From: CAWJFJ01 sp963800065
Lineage (GTDB): Bacteria; Actinomycetota; Acidimicrobiia; Acidimicrobiales; UBA8190
Direction: 5' to 3'
NCBI GenBank assembly: GCA_963800065.1
Contig: CAWCZO010000003.1
Coordinates: 372,001-436,000, forward strand
DNA length: 64,000 nt
The position numbers and the translations under genes were made by a program. Positions 1 to 9,202 of this stretch are shown here, in pieces. Each line of letters begins with the position of its first letter. Positions within the stretch are counted from its first letter, which is position 1. The notes below the pieces were generated by a model that saw only the letters and a list, made by a program, of their open reading frames with translations, was not told the DNA's origin and searched no databases.

Positions 1-38
1 CCGAGGGGACGACGGACACGCGGTGGCATCGTGACCAG

Positions 39-1802
39 ATGATCGACAGCGAAGAGAGTGGTGTGGAGCAGACGGCGGAGGGGTCGGGAGCCACCGTCGG
101 GTCTCACCTGTCGCGGCGCACGTTCCTGCGCCGCGTCGCCGTCGCTGTCGGTCTGGGTGGCGTCTCCTACGGGGTGGTCGAGTTGTCCTCGGCCGGAGCC
201 TCGGACAGCCGCCCGCCGGCGGTAGCGAAGGTCCGGCGGCGTCGCTCCGTCCCGGCGCCGAGACCCGTGCAGCTGACGGCCCTGCCCGGCGGGGCGGTCG
301 TCCCCACCGCCACCTGGGTGAAGGACGAGAACGCGCGGCCCGGGACGATCGACTGGGTGGTGACCGGACACCAGGTCCCGCGGGCCATCGAGGGTTTCGC
401 CGACGTCACGAGTGCCGTGGCCGGAACCGATGTGACCCTCTTCGTGAACACGGTGGCCAGGACGTTTCACGTCGAGGCCTACCGGATGGGCTACTATCAG
501 GGCCTCGGTGCCCGACTGGTCTGGACGTCGGACGAGGTGAGCGGCGTGGCGCAGCCGTCGCCGACGGTGACACCGCCGCTGAACACCGTGCAGTGTCCTT
601 GGACGCCGTCGCTGTCGGTGGCCATCGGCGAGACGTGGCCCCCCGGCGCCTATCTCCTCAAGCTGGTCGGCGATTTCGGCGAGCAGCAGTACATCCCGCT
701 GTGCGTGCGGGACGATGCCAGCACGTCGGCCTTCGTGGTCCAGCACGCCGTGACGACGTGGCAGGCCTACAACCTGTGGGGTGGATACAGCCTCTACAAC
801 GGACTGACGGCGGGAGGGCTGTCGTTCGGCCAGAGCACGGCGGGCAAGGACTTCGACCACCGATCGCGTGTCGTCTCGTTCGACCGTCCCTTCTCCCAGG
901 ACTGGGCCCAGGGAGCGTCCGACTTCATCGGGAACGAGTTTCCCCTGATCTTCCACATGGAGAGCCTCGGACTCGATGTCACCTACTGGACGGACGTCGA
1001 TCTTCATGAACGACCGGAGCTCCTGGTCCGCCACCGGTGCCTGTTCAGCCTGGGTCACGACGAGTACTGGTCACTGCCGATGCGCGACGCCGCCATCCAG
1101 GGTCTCGACCTCGGGGTGAACCTCGCCTTCCTGGGGGCCAACGCCTGCTATCGCCAGATCCGGCTCGAGCCCTCTCCGATCGGTCCGGACCGTCTCCAGG
1201 TCTGCTACAAGTCGGCCGCCGAGGACCCTTTGTACGGTGTCGACGACGCCGTGGTGACGGGCCCCGAGTGGTCGGCCCCCCCCACCTCGTGGCCCGAGAG
1301 CCAGCTGATCGGCAGCATGTACCAGGACGTCGGAGCCGACGCCGACCTCGTTGTGGCCGACCCCTCCTCCTGGGTCTGGGCGGGGACGGGGGTCACGGCG
1401 GGCCAGACGTTCCCGAACGTCGTCCAGGGCGAGTACGACCGCTTCGACTCCGCTCTGCCCGGACCCCGCAACGTCGAGATTCTGGCCCACTCGCCCGTGG
1501 TCAACCGGGGGCCGGGCCGCTTCTCGGACATGATCTGGTACACCACGTACGGCGGAGGCGGAGTGTTCGCCACGGGCAACGCCTCATGGGTGAACAAGCT
1601 CTCCCACACGACGGCGTTTCCGGACAACGTCGTACCCGCCGCCATCCCCGGGGTGACCGATACCCTGCTTCGGGTCATGGAGAACGTCTACGCCGTCCTC
1701 GGGGTAGGTCTCGGATCGGCGAACCAACCGTCCCGGGAGAATTGGTCGGTCGTGGCCCCCGTGTCGGGGGCACCCGGCCCCGGGCCAACCGTGACGGCCT
1801 GA
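39..1802 (+). CDS. Tat-exported N,N-dimethylformamidase beta-subunit-like protein
   Basis: This 587-aa protein opens with an acidic leader and then a twin-arginine signal (SRRTFLRR at residues 25-32 followed by a hydrophobic stretch), so export by the Tat system is likely. The mature part carries the fold seen in the C-terminal region of N,N-dimethylformamidase large subunits. Recognisable pieces are the FHVEAYRMGYYQG segment, QAYNLWGGYSLY, a GHDEYWS motif and FLGANACYRQIR. That similarity comes from recall of the family; whether this protein hydrolyses formamides is not shown. Many secreted actinobacterial relatives have no assigned substrate. The ATG at 39 is near the window edge, so an upstream partner gene cannot be excluded. 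Confidence 0.7.
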   Translation: MIDSEESGVEQTAEGSGATVGSHLSRRTFLRRVAVAVGLGGVSYGVVELSSAGASDSRPPAVAKVRRRRSVPAPRPVQLTALPGGAVVPTATWVKDENARPGTIDWVVTGHQVPRAIEGFADVTSAVAGTDVTLFVNTVARTFHVEAYRMGYYQGLGARLVWTSDEVSGVAQPSPTVTPPLNTVQCPWTPSLSVAIGETWPPGAYLLKLVGDFGEQQYIPLCVRDDASTSAFVVQHAVTTWQAYNLWGGYSLYNGLTAGGLSFGQSTAGKDFDHRSRVVSFDRPFSQDWAQGASDFIGNEFPLIFHMESLGLDVTYWTDVDLHERPELLVRHRCLFSLGHDEYWSLPMRDAAIQGLDLGVNLAFLGANACYRQIRLEPSPIGPDRLQVCYKSAAEDPLYGVDDAVVTGPEWSAPPTSWPESQLIGSMYQDVGADADLVVADPSSWVWAGTGVTAGQTFPNVVQGEYDRFDSALPGPRNVEILAHSPVVNRGPGRFSDMIWYTTYGGGGVFATGNASWVNKLSHTTAFPDNVVPAAIPGVTDTLLRVMENVYAVLGVGLGSANQPSRENWSVVAPVSGAPGPGPTVTA

Positions 1803-1879
1803 CAGCGGATCCGGGTCCGCCCGTCGGCCCGGGCACTCTGCCGGGGAGGTGGAAGGTGCCCGGGCCGAAGGACGAGAGT

Positions 1880-2044
1880 TCAGGCCGCTCGGGGCGGGGA
1901 GGTGGTGACCGCCCGACGAAGCTGAGTCTCGACCTCATCGATCGAGGACTCGAAGCGGTCGAGCTCGTGCCGGGCGTTGAGCACGGCTCCGGACCCTGTC
2001 ATCCGGTTTCCGACGGACCTCATCTTCCGCAGCAGTCTCCTCAC
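1880..2044 (-). CDS. small protein of 54 aa, unknown function
   Basis: A short reading frame starts with GTG at 2044 and has a strong ribosome binding site, GGGAGGTG, five bases upstream. The product is basic at the N-terminus (RRLLRKMRSVG) and then forms a probable amphipathic helix with alternating acidic and basic residues (ARHELDRFESSIDEVE). No domain is recognised. It lies 107 bases downstream of the CYTH/CHAD gene on the same strand and could be co-transcribed with it. Support comes from the ribosome binding site and the coding-like composition only. Confidence 0.5.
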   Translation of the reverse strand: MRRLLRKMRSVGNRMTGSGAVLNARHELDRFESSIDEVETQLRRAVTTSPPRAA

Positions 2045-2151
2045 GAAAACACCTCCCGGTGGCTCTTCTCCGGTGCCACCCCCAACCGTAAGACAGCCAG
2101 GTGTCCGTACCGTCACGGCTTTGTGAACGGGACGAGAAATAAAGGCGTACG

Positions 2152-4197
2152 TCAGGATCGATCGCGAAATGTCCGGTTCTGTTCGAGGTCCGGGGGATCC
2201 GTCCGTGGCGCCGGGCGGACCGGTCCCTGACGCGAGGGGGACGGCGGCGCCGGGAGGAACACCGGCTCCTTGCGTCGTCGGCCGTCCGGGGCCTGGGCCG
2301 GGGGCACCGGCGAGCGGACCTCGGGCTCCCCGGCGGGTGCCCGCCGCTCGGTGGTGGGCGGCACGGTGGGCACCGAATGCAGGCCCGGCGTGTAGACATC
2401 GTCCCAGTCGGAGTCCTCGTCGGTCGTGGTGTCGGAACGAGACGACGAGGGAGACGGGGGGGGCCAAGGTACCGGACGGTCCGAGGGCTCCTCGGAACCG
2501 GGGGAGTCGCCCACCGACGGACCGGCCGGCGTCGCCGGTCCGGGCGACCACGTGTCGGGGGGACCGACCTGGCCCCGCCGCTGTTCCATCAGAGCCTCCA
2601 GCTTCCGCCACCGCGGGCCCTTCAGCGCCTTCAGATATCCCGGCAACGTTCCGGTAAGACGGTCGGCCTCGCGCCGATAGCGCTCGGCCACTCCTCCCAT
2701 GGCGAAGACGGTGGCGGCGGAGAGCTCGGAGGTTTCGCTGGTGGCCAGGGCGTGCAGTCGGGCGGCGGCCACCCGGGCGTCCTGCATCACGCCCAGGCAG
2801 TCCTGCAGGTCCACCACGCGTCGGACGACGCCGCGCGTCCGGCCGTCGTAGATCTCGGAGACGAATTCGAGCGCATAGCGGAGCCGTTTGCAGCGGATGC
2901 GCAACCGGTGGAAGTCGGCCGGGTCGCCACTGCGTCGTGCCCGACGAGCGGCAGTCACCGCTGAACGGTGACGGGCGACGACGAGACCGGGAACGACTGC
3001 AGCGGCCGGCACCTGGGCGGCCTTCGCCTGGCGCCCGGGTCCCTGAGCCGAACCGGGGCGCAGCATGGAGGTGAACTCGGAGACGAGGCGGTCGTAGCGC
3101 ATCGAATCCAGACAACCGAGCATGCTGGCCCGGGCGGCGTCGCGTTCTCGCCCGAGGAGGCGGGCCAGGTCGGTCAAAGCACCGGAATCCTCTCGGGGGA
3201 GTTCGTCGCGCCAACGGTCCAGCCGCTCCAGTTGGACGTCGAGGTCGCGGACGGCGCCGAGCTGGTCCGCCAGCCAGCCCAGTTCGCTCCGCAGATGACC
3301 GGAGTAGTCCGGGAGGACGCCGGCGAACAGTGCCAAGGCGGCGCGGAGCCGTCTGGTGGCCACCCGCATGTCATGGAGCTGTTCGACGTCCTCCCCCAGT
3401 CGGGTTCCGGCCTCGTGGGCGAGCATGGATGCCAGGTGCCGCCGCAGCACGGCGTAGGCGACGGCACCGACGGACGGCTCCGGCCCCAGCGTCGTCGGTC
3501 CCAGGTCGGGGAGTTCCGGGATGCGCAGCCCGGCGGCGAGGAGACCGGCCTCGAATTTCGACAGGATGGCCGGTTGCAGCCCGCACTCCACCCGGAGCTG
3601 CTCGACCAACGGCGTGAGGACGTCGACCCACGTGGAGTCCACTTCGACCTCGACGCGGCGCATCCGGACCGGGTACTGATCGTCGCCCACCACGATGATC
3701 GTGTCGTCGAGATCGACTTCACCGAGGATCTCTTCGGCCACCTGGAGTTGGTGCGGGCGGCGACGCGTCCTGATCTCGAGCAGGGGTAGGAGAGGGGCGT
3801 CCCCCACCAGGGCTCGCAGACGACGCCCCACCGGTCCCTCCGGGTCGAGGGCACGGAGCCCGGCCGGGGGGAGAGGTTCATTCACTTCGATGCGTCGTCG
3901 TAGGCCGGCTACGGCCGGGGCGGTGTCCTTCAAGGTCACCTCTCCCTGGTCAGCCAGACGGCGGACGCGCAGGACGAATCCCGACCGGCCGATACGCCAG
4001 TCTTCGGTGTCGAGGTAGGAGTCGACCGTTCGTTTGACGGGCTGGCTCACAGCTGTGACGATGACGGTCGAGGCTCCCGTCCGTCCCGGCACGTCTCTCG
4101 GAAAGGCGGCCAGCCACCGCTCGACGGGCCGGAGGTCGAGCGCGTCGAGCTGCCACTCGACCTCGATGTTTGCAGGGTCGCCCCCCCGTTCGGGCAC
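2152..4197 (-). CDS. CYTH and CHAD domain protein
   Basis: This 681-aa protein combines an N-terminal CYTH (triphosphate tunnel) domain at about residues 10-200 with a CHAD domain at about 235-500. The CYTH part begins with EVEWQLD, a variant of the ExExK signature. The CHAD part contains LHDMRVATRRLRAAL and later FHRLRIRCKRLRY, the conserved His/Arg-rich helices that bind polyphosphate in characterised family members. The last 170 residues are Pro/Ser/Arg-rich and look disordered. Such proteins act in the cytoplasm, probably in polyphosphate or inorganic triphosphate metabolism. A Nudix hydrolase is transcribed divergently from the neighbouring position, a pairing that fits nucleotide or polyphosphate housekeeping. 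Confidence 0.85.
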   Translation of the reverse strand: MPERGGDPANIEVEWQLDALDLRPVERWLAAFPRDVPGRTGASTVIVTAVSQPVKRTVDSYLDTEDWRIGRSGFVLRVRRLADQGEVTLKDTAPAVAGLRRRIEVNEPLPPAGLRALDPEGPVGRRLRALVGDAPLLPLLEIRTRRRPHQLQVAEEILGEVDLDDTIIVVGDDQYPVRMRRVEVEVDSTWVDVLTPLVEQLRVECGLQPAILSKFEAGLLAAGLRIPELPDLGPTTLGPEPSVGAVAYAVLRRHLASMLAHEAGTRLGEDVEQLHDMRVATRRLRAALALFAGVLPDYSGHLRSELGWLADQLGAVRDLDVQLERLDRWRDELPREDSGALTDLARLLGRERDAARASMLGCLDSMRYDRLVSEFTSMLRPGSAQGPGRQAKAAQVPAAAVVPGLVVARHRSAVTAARRARRSGDPADFHRLRIRCKRLRYALEFVSEIYDGRTRGVVRRVVDLQDCLGVMQDARVAAARLHALATSETSELSAATVFAMGGVAERYRREADRLTGTLPGYLKALKGPRWRKLEALMEQRRGQVGPPDTWSPGPATPAGPSVGDSPGSEEPSDRPVPWPPPSPSSSRSDTTTDEDSDWDDVYTPGLHSVPTVPPTTERRAPAGEPEVRSPVPPAQAPDGRRRKEPVFLPAPPSPSRQGPVRPAPRTDPPDLEQNRTFRDRS

Positions 4198-4300
4198 ATG
4201 GCGAGGCTACTCGGCGGGGATTGGGGCGTCCCAGGGCGGGATCCCGATCCCGGGTGCCCTATCCGCATAATTCGAGGTGTCCGACGGTAGCGTCGTTTCC

Positions 4301-4759
4301 ATGGCTCGAACGGCGGCACCACGGCCTCGAAGGGTCGGCAGGGACCAGGAGGTCGTGCGTGCGGCCGGGGGGATCGTGCTCCGTGCGGCGGTCGGCGGCC
4401 GGCGGGAGGTGGCCGTCGTCCACCGCCCCGGCCGAGACGACTGGTCCCTTCCCAAGGGCAAGTTGGCTGCCGACGAGTCGTTCGAGGACTGCGCCTTGCG
4501 CGAGGTGCAGGAGGAGACCGGCCTGCGGTGCCGGATGGGTCGGTTCGCCGGATACACCGAGTACCGCGACCGTCGGGACCGGCCCAAGATCGTCGCCTAC
4601 TGGTTCATGGACGTCCTCGACGGTGAGTTCTCACCATCGGACGAGGTCGACGAGATGCAGTGGCTCGAACTGACGATCGCCTGGCGGGCCTTGAGCTACG
4701 AGCGTGATCGTGATCTCCTGGCCTCCCTGCACACCGCTTCACTCGCTCAGTCGGGCTGA
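4301..4759 (+). CDS. Nudix hydrolase
   Basis: This 152-aa protein has a canonical Nudix box: PKGKLAADES followed by REVQEETGL matches GX5EX7REUXEEXGU, which binds the divalent metal and pyrophosphate substrate. The N-terminus, EVVRAAGGIVLR, is typical of the MutT1-like branch in actinobacteria. The frame also opens at a GTG at 4277; the ATG at 4301 is preferred because the eight extra residues are not family-like. It is divergent from the CYTH/CHAD gene. The substrate cannot be deduced; 8-oxo-dGTP, diadenosine polyphosphates and NDP derivatives are all possible. Confidence 0.85.
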   Translation: MARTAAPRPRRVGRDQEVVRAAGGIVLRAAVGGRREVAVVHRPGRDDWSLPKGKLAADESFEDCALREVQEETGLRCRMGRFAGYTEYRDRRDRPKIVAYWFMDVLDGEFSPSDEVDEMQWLELTIAWRALSYERDRDLLASLHTASLAQSG

Positions 4760-4865
4760 CCCGGTTGTGGCCGGCCCACGGTGCGCGTCGGGGCGGCGAC
4801 GGCGGTCCGGATCACTTAGATCGGTGGAGTAACCACGATAAGTGGTCGTACCTTGGTCATCGGTC

Positions 4866-6593
4866 CTACGGTGAGACGCGTGGGGAATCGGAGACAGCGG
4901 TCCCGGTGGCCTGGAGGCGTTCGTAGACGAGGCGGACGGCCATGGAACCTTCGCCGATGGCTGTCGCACAACGCTTGACCGAGCCGCTGCGGACGTCGCC
5001 CACGCAGAAGATGCCGGGTCGGCTCGTCTCCAGGAACAGCGGTGCCCGGCGGTCGCCGTCGAGCTCTGATTCGGGGACCTCGGTGCCGGTGAGGAGAAAG
5101 CCGTGGGAGTCCCGGGCCAGCTGGCCGTCGAGCCACTGGGTGGCGGGCTGGGCGCCGATGAAGACGAACAACCCACTGGCCGCCAGGGTCGACGGTTCTG
5201 AGACGGTGCTGTCGACCAGCTCCACACTCTCGAGCCTGTCCTCTCCGATCAACGCCGTCACCTGGGTCTGGGGGAGGACCACGATGTGGGGCATGCGGTC
5301 GATCTGGTCGATCAGGTAGCGCGACATGGAGGATTCGAGCGACGGACCGCGGATGGCGATGTACACACGGGTGCAGGTGGCGCCCAGGAACAACGCCGCC
5401 TGACCCGCCGAGTTGCCCCCGCCCACGATCACGACGGGGCCCTCACCGCAGGCCATGGCCTCCATCTGGGTGGCGGCGTAGTAGACGCCGACCCCCTCGA
5501 ACCGGGCCAGGCGGTCGAGCGGGAGCCGGTTGTAGCGGGCGCCGGTGGCGATGATGACCGACTTGGCGCTGATCACCTCGCCGCTCTCGAACGTCACATG
5601 ATGGACGCCCTTGTCGGAGGACAGGGAGACAGCCTTCGAGGCGAGCATGATGCAGACGCCGAACTTCTGCGCCTGCAGGGCGGCCCGTGCCGCCAGCTCC
5701 TCTCCGGAGAGCCCTGCCGGGAAGCCGAGGTAATTCTCGATGCGTGACGACATCCCGGCCTGTCCTCCCAGAGAGGTGTCCTCGGCCAGGGTCGTCGACA
5801 TCCCCTCCGATGCTCCGTAGACCGCCGCCGCCAGGCCGGCGGGCCCGCCGCCCACGACCAGGAGATCGCAGAGATCGAAGACGTCGTGCTCGCCGGCCCC
5901 GGAGAGGCCGAGCGCGGCGAGAAGCTGGCGGCTGTCGGGGTTCCGCAGCAGCGGACCCCCGGGGACGATGACGATAGGGAGGTCCTCGACGGGCACGTCC
6001 AGCTCGCGGAGCATCGTCTCGGCGTCAGGAGACGATTCGAGGTCGAGCCACTTCGACGGCAGCCGGTTGCGGGCCAGCACCTCGAGGAGCCGTCTGGTGT
6101 CGGGGTGGAACCGCGAACCGATCAGGGTCAGACCGGAGCCGATGTGGGTCAGGATCGAGTGCCGCAGTAAGAAGGCCCGGAGGATAAGCTCACTCAGATC
6201 GAGTTCCTGGGCCATGACCACCCGCAACTGGTCGGGGCCGACGCGCAGGATCCGGCCCGGCGTCGCCGCCACGGCTGTGAGGTAGACGCGTTGCCCGGTG
6301 AGGAGTCCGATCTCCCCGAGGAACTGCGACGGTCCGTAGATGGCGAGGACGGACTCGCCGGGACGGCCGCGGTGCTCGATGATCTCGGCCTGACCGGCGA
6401 GGAGGACGATCAGGTCGTAGGTCTCGTCGCCCTCGGCGAACAGCACCTCCCCGGCGGCCACATCGGACTCGCTGCCGTAGGCGCGCAGAACGGCGATCTG
6501 GGCGGCGTCCAGGACCGGGGATCGCCCGGCCTGGAGGTGGGAGATGGCGGCACCGGTGGGATCTGACACGTCACCGGAGGATACCGGGGCCAT
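4866..6593 (-). CDS. cyclic-nucleotide-binding flavin oxidoreductase, thioredoxin-reductase-like
   Basis: This 575-aa fusion has a cNMP-binding domain at about residues 25-150 (GEVLFAEGDETYDLIVLLAG, FLGEIGLLTG). A short thioredoxin-like linker follows, then a thioredoxin-reductase-fold FAD/NAD(P) module from about residue 235 (VVGGGPAGLAAAVYGASEG for FAD, VIVGGGNSAGQAALFLG for NADPH, FCVGDVRSGSVKR near the C-terminus). The redox CxxC of true thioredoxin reductases is absent; the equivalent place reads YYAATQMEA. It is therefore unlikely to reduce thioredoxin directly. The ATG at 6593 is chosen because GGAGGAG sits eight bases upstream; an upstream ATG at 6629 would crowd the divergent gene. 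The ligand and electron acceptor are unknown. Confidence 0.85.
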   Translation of the reverse strand: MAPVSSGDVSDPTGAAISHLQAGRSPVLDAAQIAVLRAYGSESDVAAGEVLFAEGDETYDLIVLLAGQAEIIEHRGRPGESVLAIYGPSQFLGEIGLLTGQRVYLTAVAATPGRILRVGPDQLRVVMAQELDLSELILRAFLLRHSILTHIGSGLTLIGSRFHPDTRRLLEVLARNRLPSKWLDLESSPDAETMLRELDVPVEDLPIVIVPGGPLLRNPDSRQLLAALGLSGAGEHDVFDLCDLLVVGGGPAGLAAAVYGASEGMSTTLAEDTSLGGQAGMSSRIENYLGFPAGLSGEELAARAALQAQKFGVCIMLASKAVSLSSDKGVHHVTFESGEVISAKSVIIATGARYNRLPLDRLARFEGVGVYYAATQMEAMACGEGPVVIVGGGNSAGQAALFLGATCTRVYIAIRGPSLESSMSRYLIDQIDRMPHIVVLPQTQVTALIGEDRLESVELVDSTVSEPSTLAASGLFVFIGAQPATQWLDGQLARDSHGFLLTGTEVPESELDGDRRAPLFLETSRPGIFCVGDVRSGSVKRCATAIGEGSMAVRLVYERLQATGTAVSDSPRVSP

Positions 6594-6654
6594 GGGCGGA
6601 GCTCCTCCCGATCGCCGGGTCACGGGCACAGGTCATCGGGCATGCTGGGGAGCC

Positions 6655-7074
6655 ATGAGACAGCGGCTGAGTCTGGTCACCCTGGGGGTGACAGACATGG
6701 GACGGGCCCGCGCTTTCTACGAGGCACTGGGGTGGCGCGGAGTCGGAGGGTCGGGCGACGAGCCGGTCTTCTTCCAGGCCGGCGACATGGTCGTGGCCCT
6801 GTGGGACCGGGCTCTGCTGGCTGCCGACACCGGCGTGGAGGACACCGGGGGTTGGGGAGGGATCACCCTCGCCCACAACGTGGCCTCCCGTCAGGAGGTC
6901 GATGACATCACCGAGGCCGCCCGCGCCGCCGGCGCCACCATCGTCCGGGAGCCGGCCGAGGCGTTCTGGGGCGGCTACACGGCGATGATGCTCGATCCCG
7001 ACGGACACCCCTGGGAGCTGGCCCACAATCCGGGGTGGACGCTGACCGAGGACGGCGGCGTCCGGCTCCGATAG
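6655..7074 (+). CDS. VOC (glyoxalase/bleomycin-resistance) family protein
   Basis: This 139-aa protein has the paired beta-alpha-beta-beta-beta layout of the vicinal oxygen chelate superfamily. It begins RLSLVTLGVTDMGRARAFYE and ends with the typical MMLDPDGHPWELAHNP. Members include glyoxalase I, extradiol dioxygenases and antibiotic-binding proteins; the sequence does not tell which. The start at 6655 is the first ATG that gives the family N-terminus. It diverges from the flavin oxidoreductase with about 60 bases between start codons, so their promoters must overlap. Confidence 0.8.
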   Translation: MRQRLSLVTLGVTDMGRARAFYEALGWRGVGGSGDEPVFFQAGDMVVALWDRALLAADTGVEDTGGWGGITLAHNVASRQEVDDITEAARAAGATIVREPAEAFWGGYTAMMLDPDGHPWELAHNPGWTLTEDGGVRLR

Positions 7075-7158
7075 CCTGAGCCGGGCGTGGCGACGTTGGC
7101 ATCGCAGTCCACGAAATCCCGAAGTCCGGCGTCGTTCGAGGTCGAGAGGGGACGAAGA

Positions 7159-7590
7159 GTGTTCAACAATGTCGTCGTCGGGGCTGATGATTCACAGACA
7201 GCTCTCCAGGCCGTCATGGCCGCCGCCCACCTGGCGCAGCTCACCGGAGGAACGCTCCACATCGTGACGGCCTACGATCCCAAATCGGTGCGCGCCCAGG
7301 ACCTCCCCGAGGAGTTCAGGCAGTCGAGCAGCGCCCACCCGGCCGACGTCCTGCTCGACGGACTGTCGCGAATCGTTCAGAAACAAGGCCTCGAGCCCGT
7401 CGTCCATGCCGCCTCGGGCGACCCTGTCGACGCCATCGTCCAGGTCGCCGAGAAGGTGAATGCGGACCTCATCGTGGTCGGGAACAAGGGGATGAAGGGT
7501 GTCCGGCGCATGCTCGGGAGCGTGCCGAATTCCGTTGCCCACGGCGCGCCGTGCTCGGTGCTGATCATCGACACCGAGGCGCCGGACTGA
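7159..7590 (+). CDS. universal stress protein (UspA family)
   Basis: This is a single Usp domain of 143 aa. It begins FNNVVVGADDSQTALQAV and contains the ATP-binding signature GNKGMKGVRRMLGSVPNSV (G-2X-G-9X-G-S/N). The GTG at 7159 follows a purine-rich stretch and gives the family N-terminus; an in-frame GTG at 7087 would add 24 unlikely residues. Usp proteins are cytoplasmic stress factors that bind ATP or cAMP. The gene follows the VOC gene closely on the same strand and may share its transcript. Confidence 0.85.
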   Translation: MFNNVVVGADDSQTALQAVMAAAHLAQLTGGTLHIVTAYDPKSVRAQDLPEEFRQSSSAHPADVLLDGLSRIVQKQGLEPVVHAASGDPVDAIVQVAEKVNADLIVVGNKGMKGVRRMLGSVPNSVAHGAPCSVLIIDTEAPD

Positions 7591-7621
7591 TTTCGCCGCG
7601 CCATGACGGCACGGTGGGGGC

Positions 7622-8167
7622 GTGTATCGTCGGCGCGTGCGCTCACCCCACTTCTCGGTCCGTCCGGCTCTTCTGTCGGTCGTGGCGGTGTGCGTTCTCC
7701 CCATTGCGTTGAGCGCCTGCTCGAGTTCGCCCAAGCCTTCGGCCACCACCAAAGCGAGCGCCAGCGACCGGACGCTCTGCACGACGGTTCAGCCGGCACA
7801 GATCGCCGCCACCACCGGGCTGCAGGTCAGTCCCGCCCAGACGACCAGCACGAAGACCACGGTCACGTGCTCGTACAAGGGGGCCGATCTGGCCAAGTCG
7901 GTGATCATCCGGTATGCCGTCGACGTCACCTCCGCCGAGTTCACCAGTCAGGCCACCAAGGCGAACTCGCAGTACGGCCCGATCACCCATCTGGCCAACC
8001 TGGGCGACGCCGCGTACTACTTCACCGTTCCGTCGGGGGACGCCAAGATCATCACCCTCGTCCTGGTCCACGGGCAGGCGGAGATCGTCATCACAAGCAC
8101 GGCGACCCTCACCGACAACGAGAACCTCGCCCAGCTTCTCCTCTTCGGATTCTCCTCGGGGGCGTAG
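7622..8167 (+). CDS. probable secreted lipoprotein (DUF3558-like)
   Basis: The 181-aa product has a signal peptide ending in a lipobox (PIALSACSSS), so it should be lipid-anchored outside the membrane. The mature part has two cysteines (TLCTTV and VTCSYKG) in the spacing seen in DUF3558-type actinobacterial lipoproteins, where a disulfide stabilises a small alpha/beta domain. The function is unknown. Either GTG 7622 or GTG 7637 could be the start; both leave the signal peptide intact. Confidence 0.7.
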   Translation: MYRRRVRSPHFSVRPALLSVVAVCVLPIALSACSSSPKPSATTKASASDRTLCTTVQPAQIAATTGLQVSPAQTTSTKTTVTCSYKGADLAKSVIIRYAVDVTSAEFTSQATKANSQYGPITHLANLGDAAYYFTVPSGDAKIITLVLVHGQAEIVITSTATLTDNENLAQLLLFGFSSGA

Positions 8168-8326
8168 CCCGGTTACCGGGCCGCTTCGTCGAGCGCATTG
8201 ACATCGATGATGCGCCGCGTACAGACTGACGTCCCTGGTACGGGCCGTGCGAAATTCGTCCGCTTGGCCCGTCACCCGCCGGCCGACAGGCCCCATTGGA
8301 GCGGACGGCCGAGTGAGTGTGGATGG

Positions 8327-9016
8327 ATGGGACTGCAGACCGTCAAGAAGGCCAGACGTGCGGGCGGGTTCATGGCGACGGCTGTCGCCGCGCTGGCTCT
8401 CGTCGCCTCGGCCTGCAGCAACGGTCCGTCGACGTCGTCGGGCTCCTCGTTTGCGCCGGCCCAGCCGACCGACCCCTTGGTGGGGTGCACGTACACGATC
8501 AACGGTCAGGTCCAGTCCTACCTGCCCACCGGCCGGAATCCGCACTTCGCCGCGTTCTCACCCGACTCCTCGGCCGAGTCGGCGCTCCACTCGATAAAGA
8601 CCAAGGGCGGCACCGGCATCGTGGACACCTTTATCCTGCCCGCCGGGGCCGAGCTCCGGTCAGGACCGTCCCCGTCGGCGCCGGTGGTGGGGAAGATCTC
8701 GGAGACGGACGAGCTCCAGCTCTACGACCCGATCCTGTGGACGGACTCCGCTGGGGGTCAGTGGTTGGCCTCCTTCATCGCCTGCGGCGGTCGGAACCTC
8801 TACTGGGTGAGCCTGGCCGACCTCCAGAAGACGAACCCGGCGTTTGCCAAAGGGCTTCGCAGCCAGCTCACTCAGTTGCGGACTGCACGTCCGTACCCCG
8901 AGACGGCTATGGCATCACTGCTCCCCATAGTCATCAACACGTCCAAAGAGGTGGTCTGGAAGGACAGGTCCATCACGTTCAACGTGGGCAGGGCGGAACT
9001 CGCCTTGTCGTCCTAG
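8327..9016 (+). CDS. probable secreted lipoprotein, unknown function
   Basis: The ATG at 8327 gives a clean signal peptide with lipobox VASAC, followed by a Ser/Thr linker (NGPSTSSGSS). The mature region of about 195 residues has an N-terminal CTYTINGQVQ segment and a central SH3-like stretch (AELRSGPSPSAPVVGKISETDELQ), the pattern of bacterial SH3 repeats that bind peptidoglycan peptides or proteins. It also contains LYWVSLADLQ. I do not recognise a family for the whole protein. It lies just upstream of the pst promoter on the same strand. Confidence 0.65.
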   Translation: MGLQTVKKARRAGGFMATAVAALALVASACSNGPSTSSGSSFAPAQPTDPLVGCTYTINGQVQSYLPTGRNPHFAAFSPDSSAESALHSIKTKGGTGIVDTFILPAGAELRSGPSPSAPVVGKISETDELQLYDPILWTDSAGGQWLASFIACGGRNLYWVSLADLQKTNPAFAKGLRSQLTQLRTARPYPETAMASLLPIVINTSKEVVWKDRSITFNVGRAELALSS

Positions 9017-9065
9017 CCGGGGTGTTCTAGCCGGGGCGTTCCAGCCGATCGCCAGGAACGGCCGG

Positions 9066-9145
9066 GTTCACGCAATGGTCAACTGGATGTAACCCAGAGT
9101 TTCCTTTGCGTTCACCTTGCCTGGCTAGCATGACGAGCGTTCACC
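9066..9145 (+). promoter_or_regulatory. candidate PHO-box promoter of the pst operon
   Basis: GTTCA-type heptamers occur at 9066 (GTTCACG), 9110 (GTTCACC) and 9139 (GTTCACC). The central copy is followed by TTGCCTGGC and then TAGCAT at 9126-9131, a plausible -10 element. GTTCACC is the half-site of PhoP boxes in Streptomyces. A very similar arrangement (GTTCA, CCTGGC, TAGC) precedes the secreted PstS-like gene at 17981, which supports a shared phosphate-starvation signal. No response regulator gene is in the window, so the factor is inferred. Confidence 0.5.
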
Positions 9146-9202
9146 AGGCACGGCGGCGGTCAGATCACCCCATTCGAGACCCGAGAGGTTCCTTCCAGAG
9201 CC

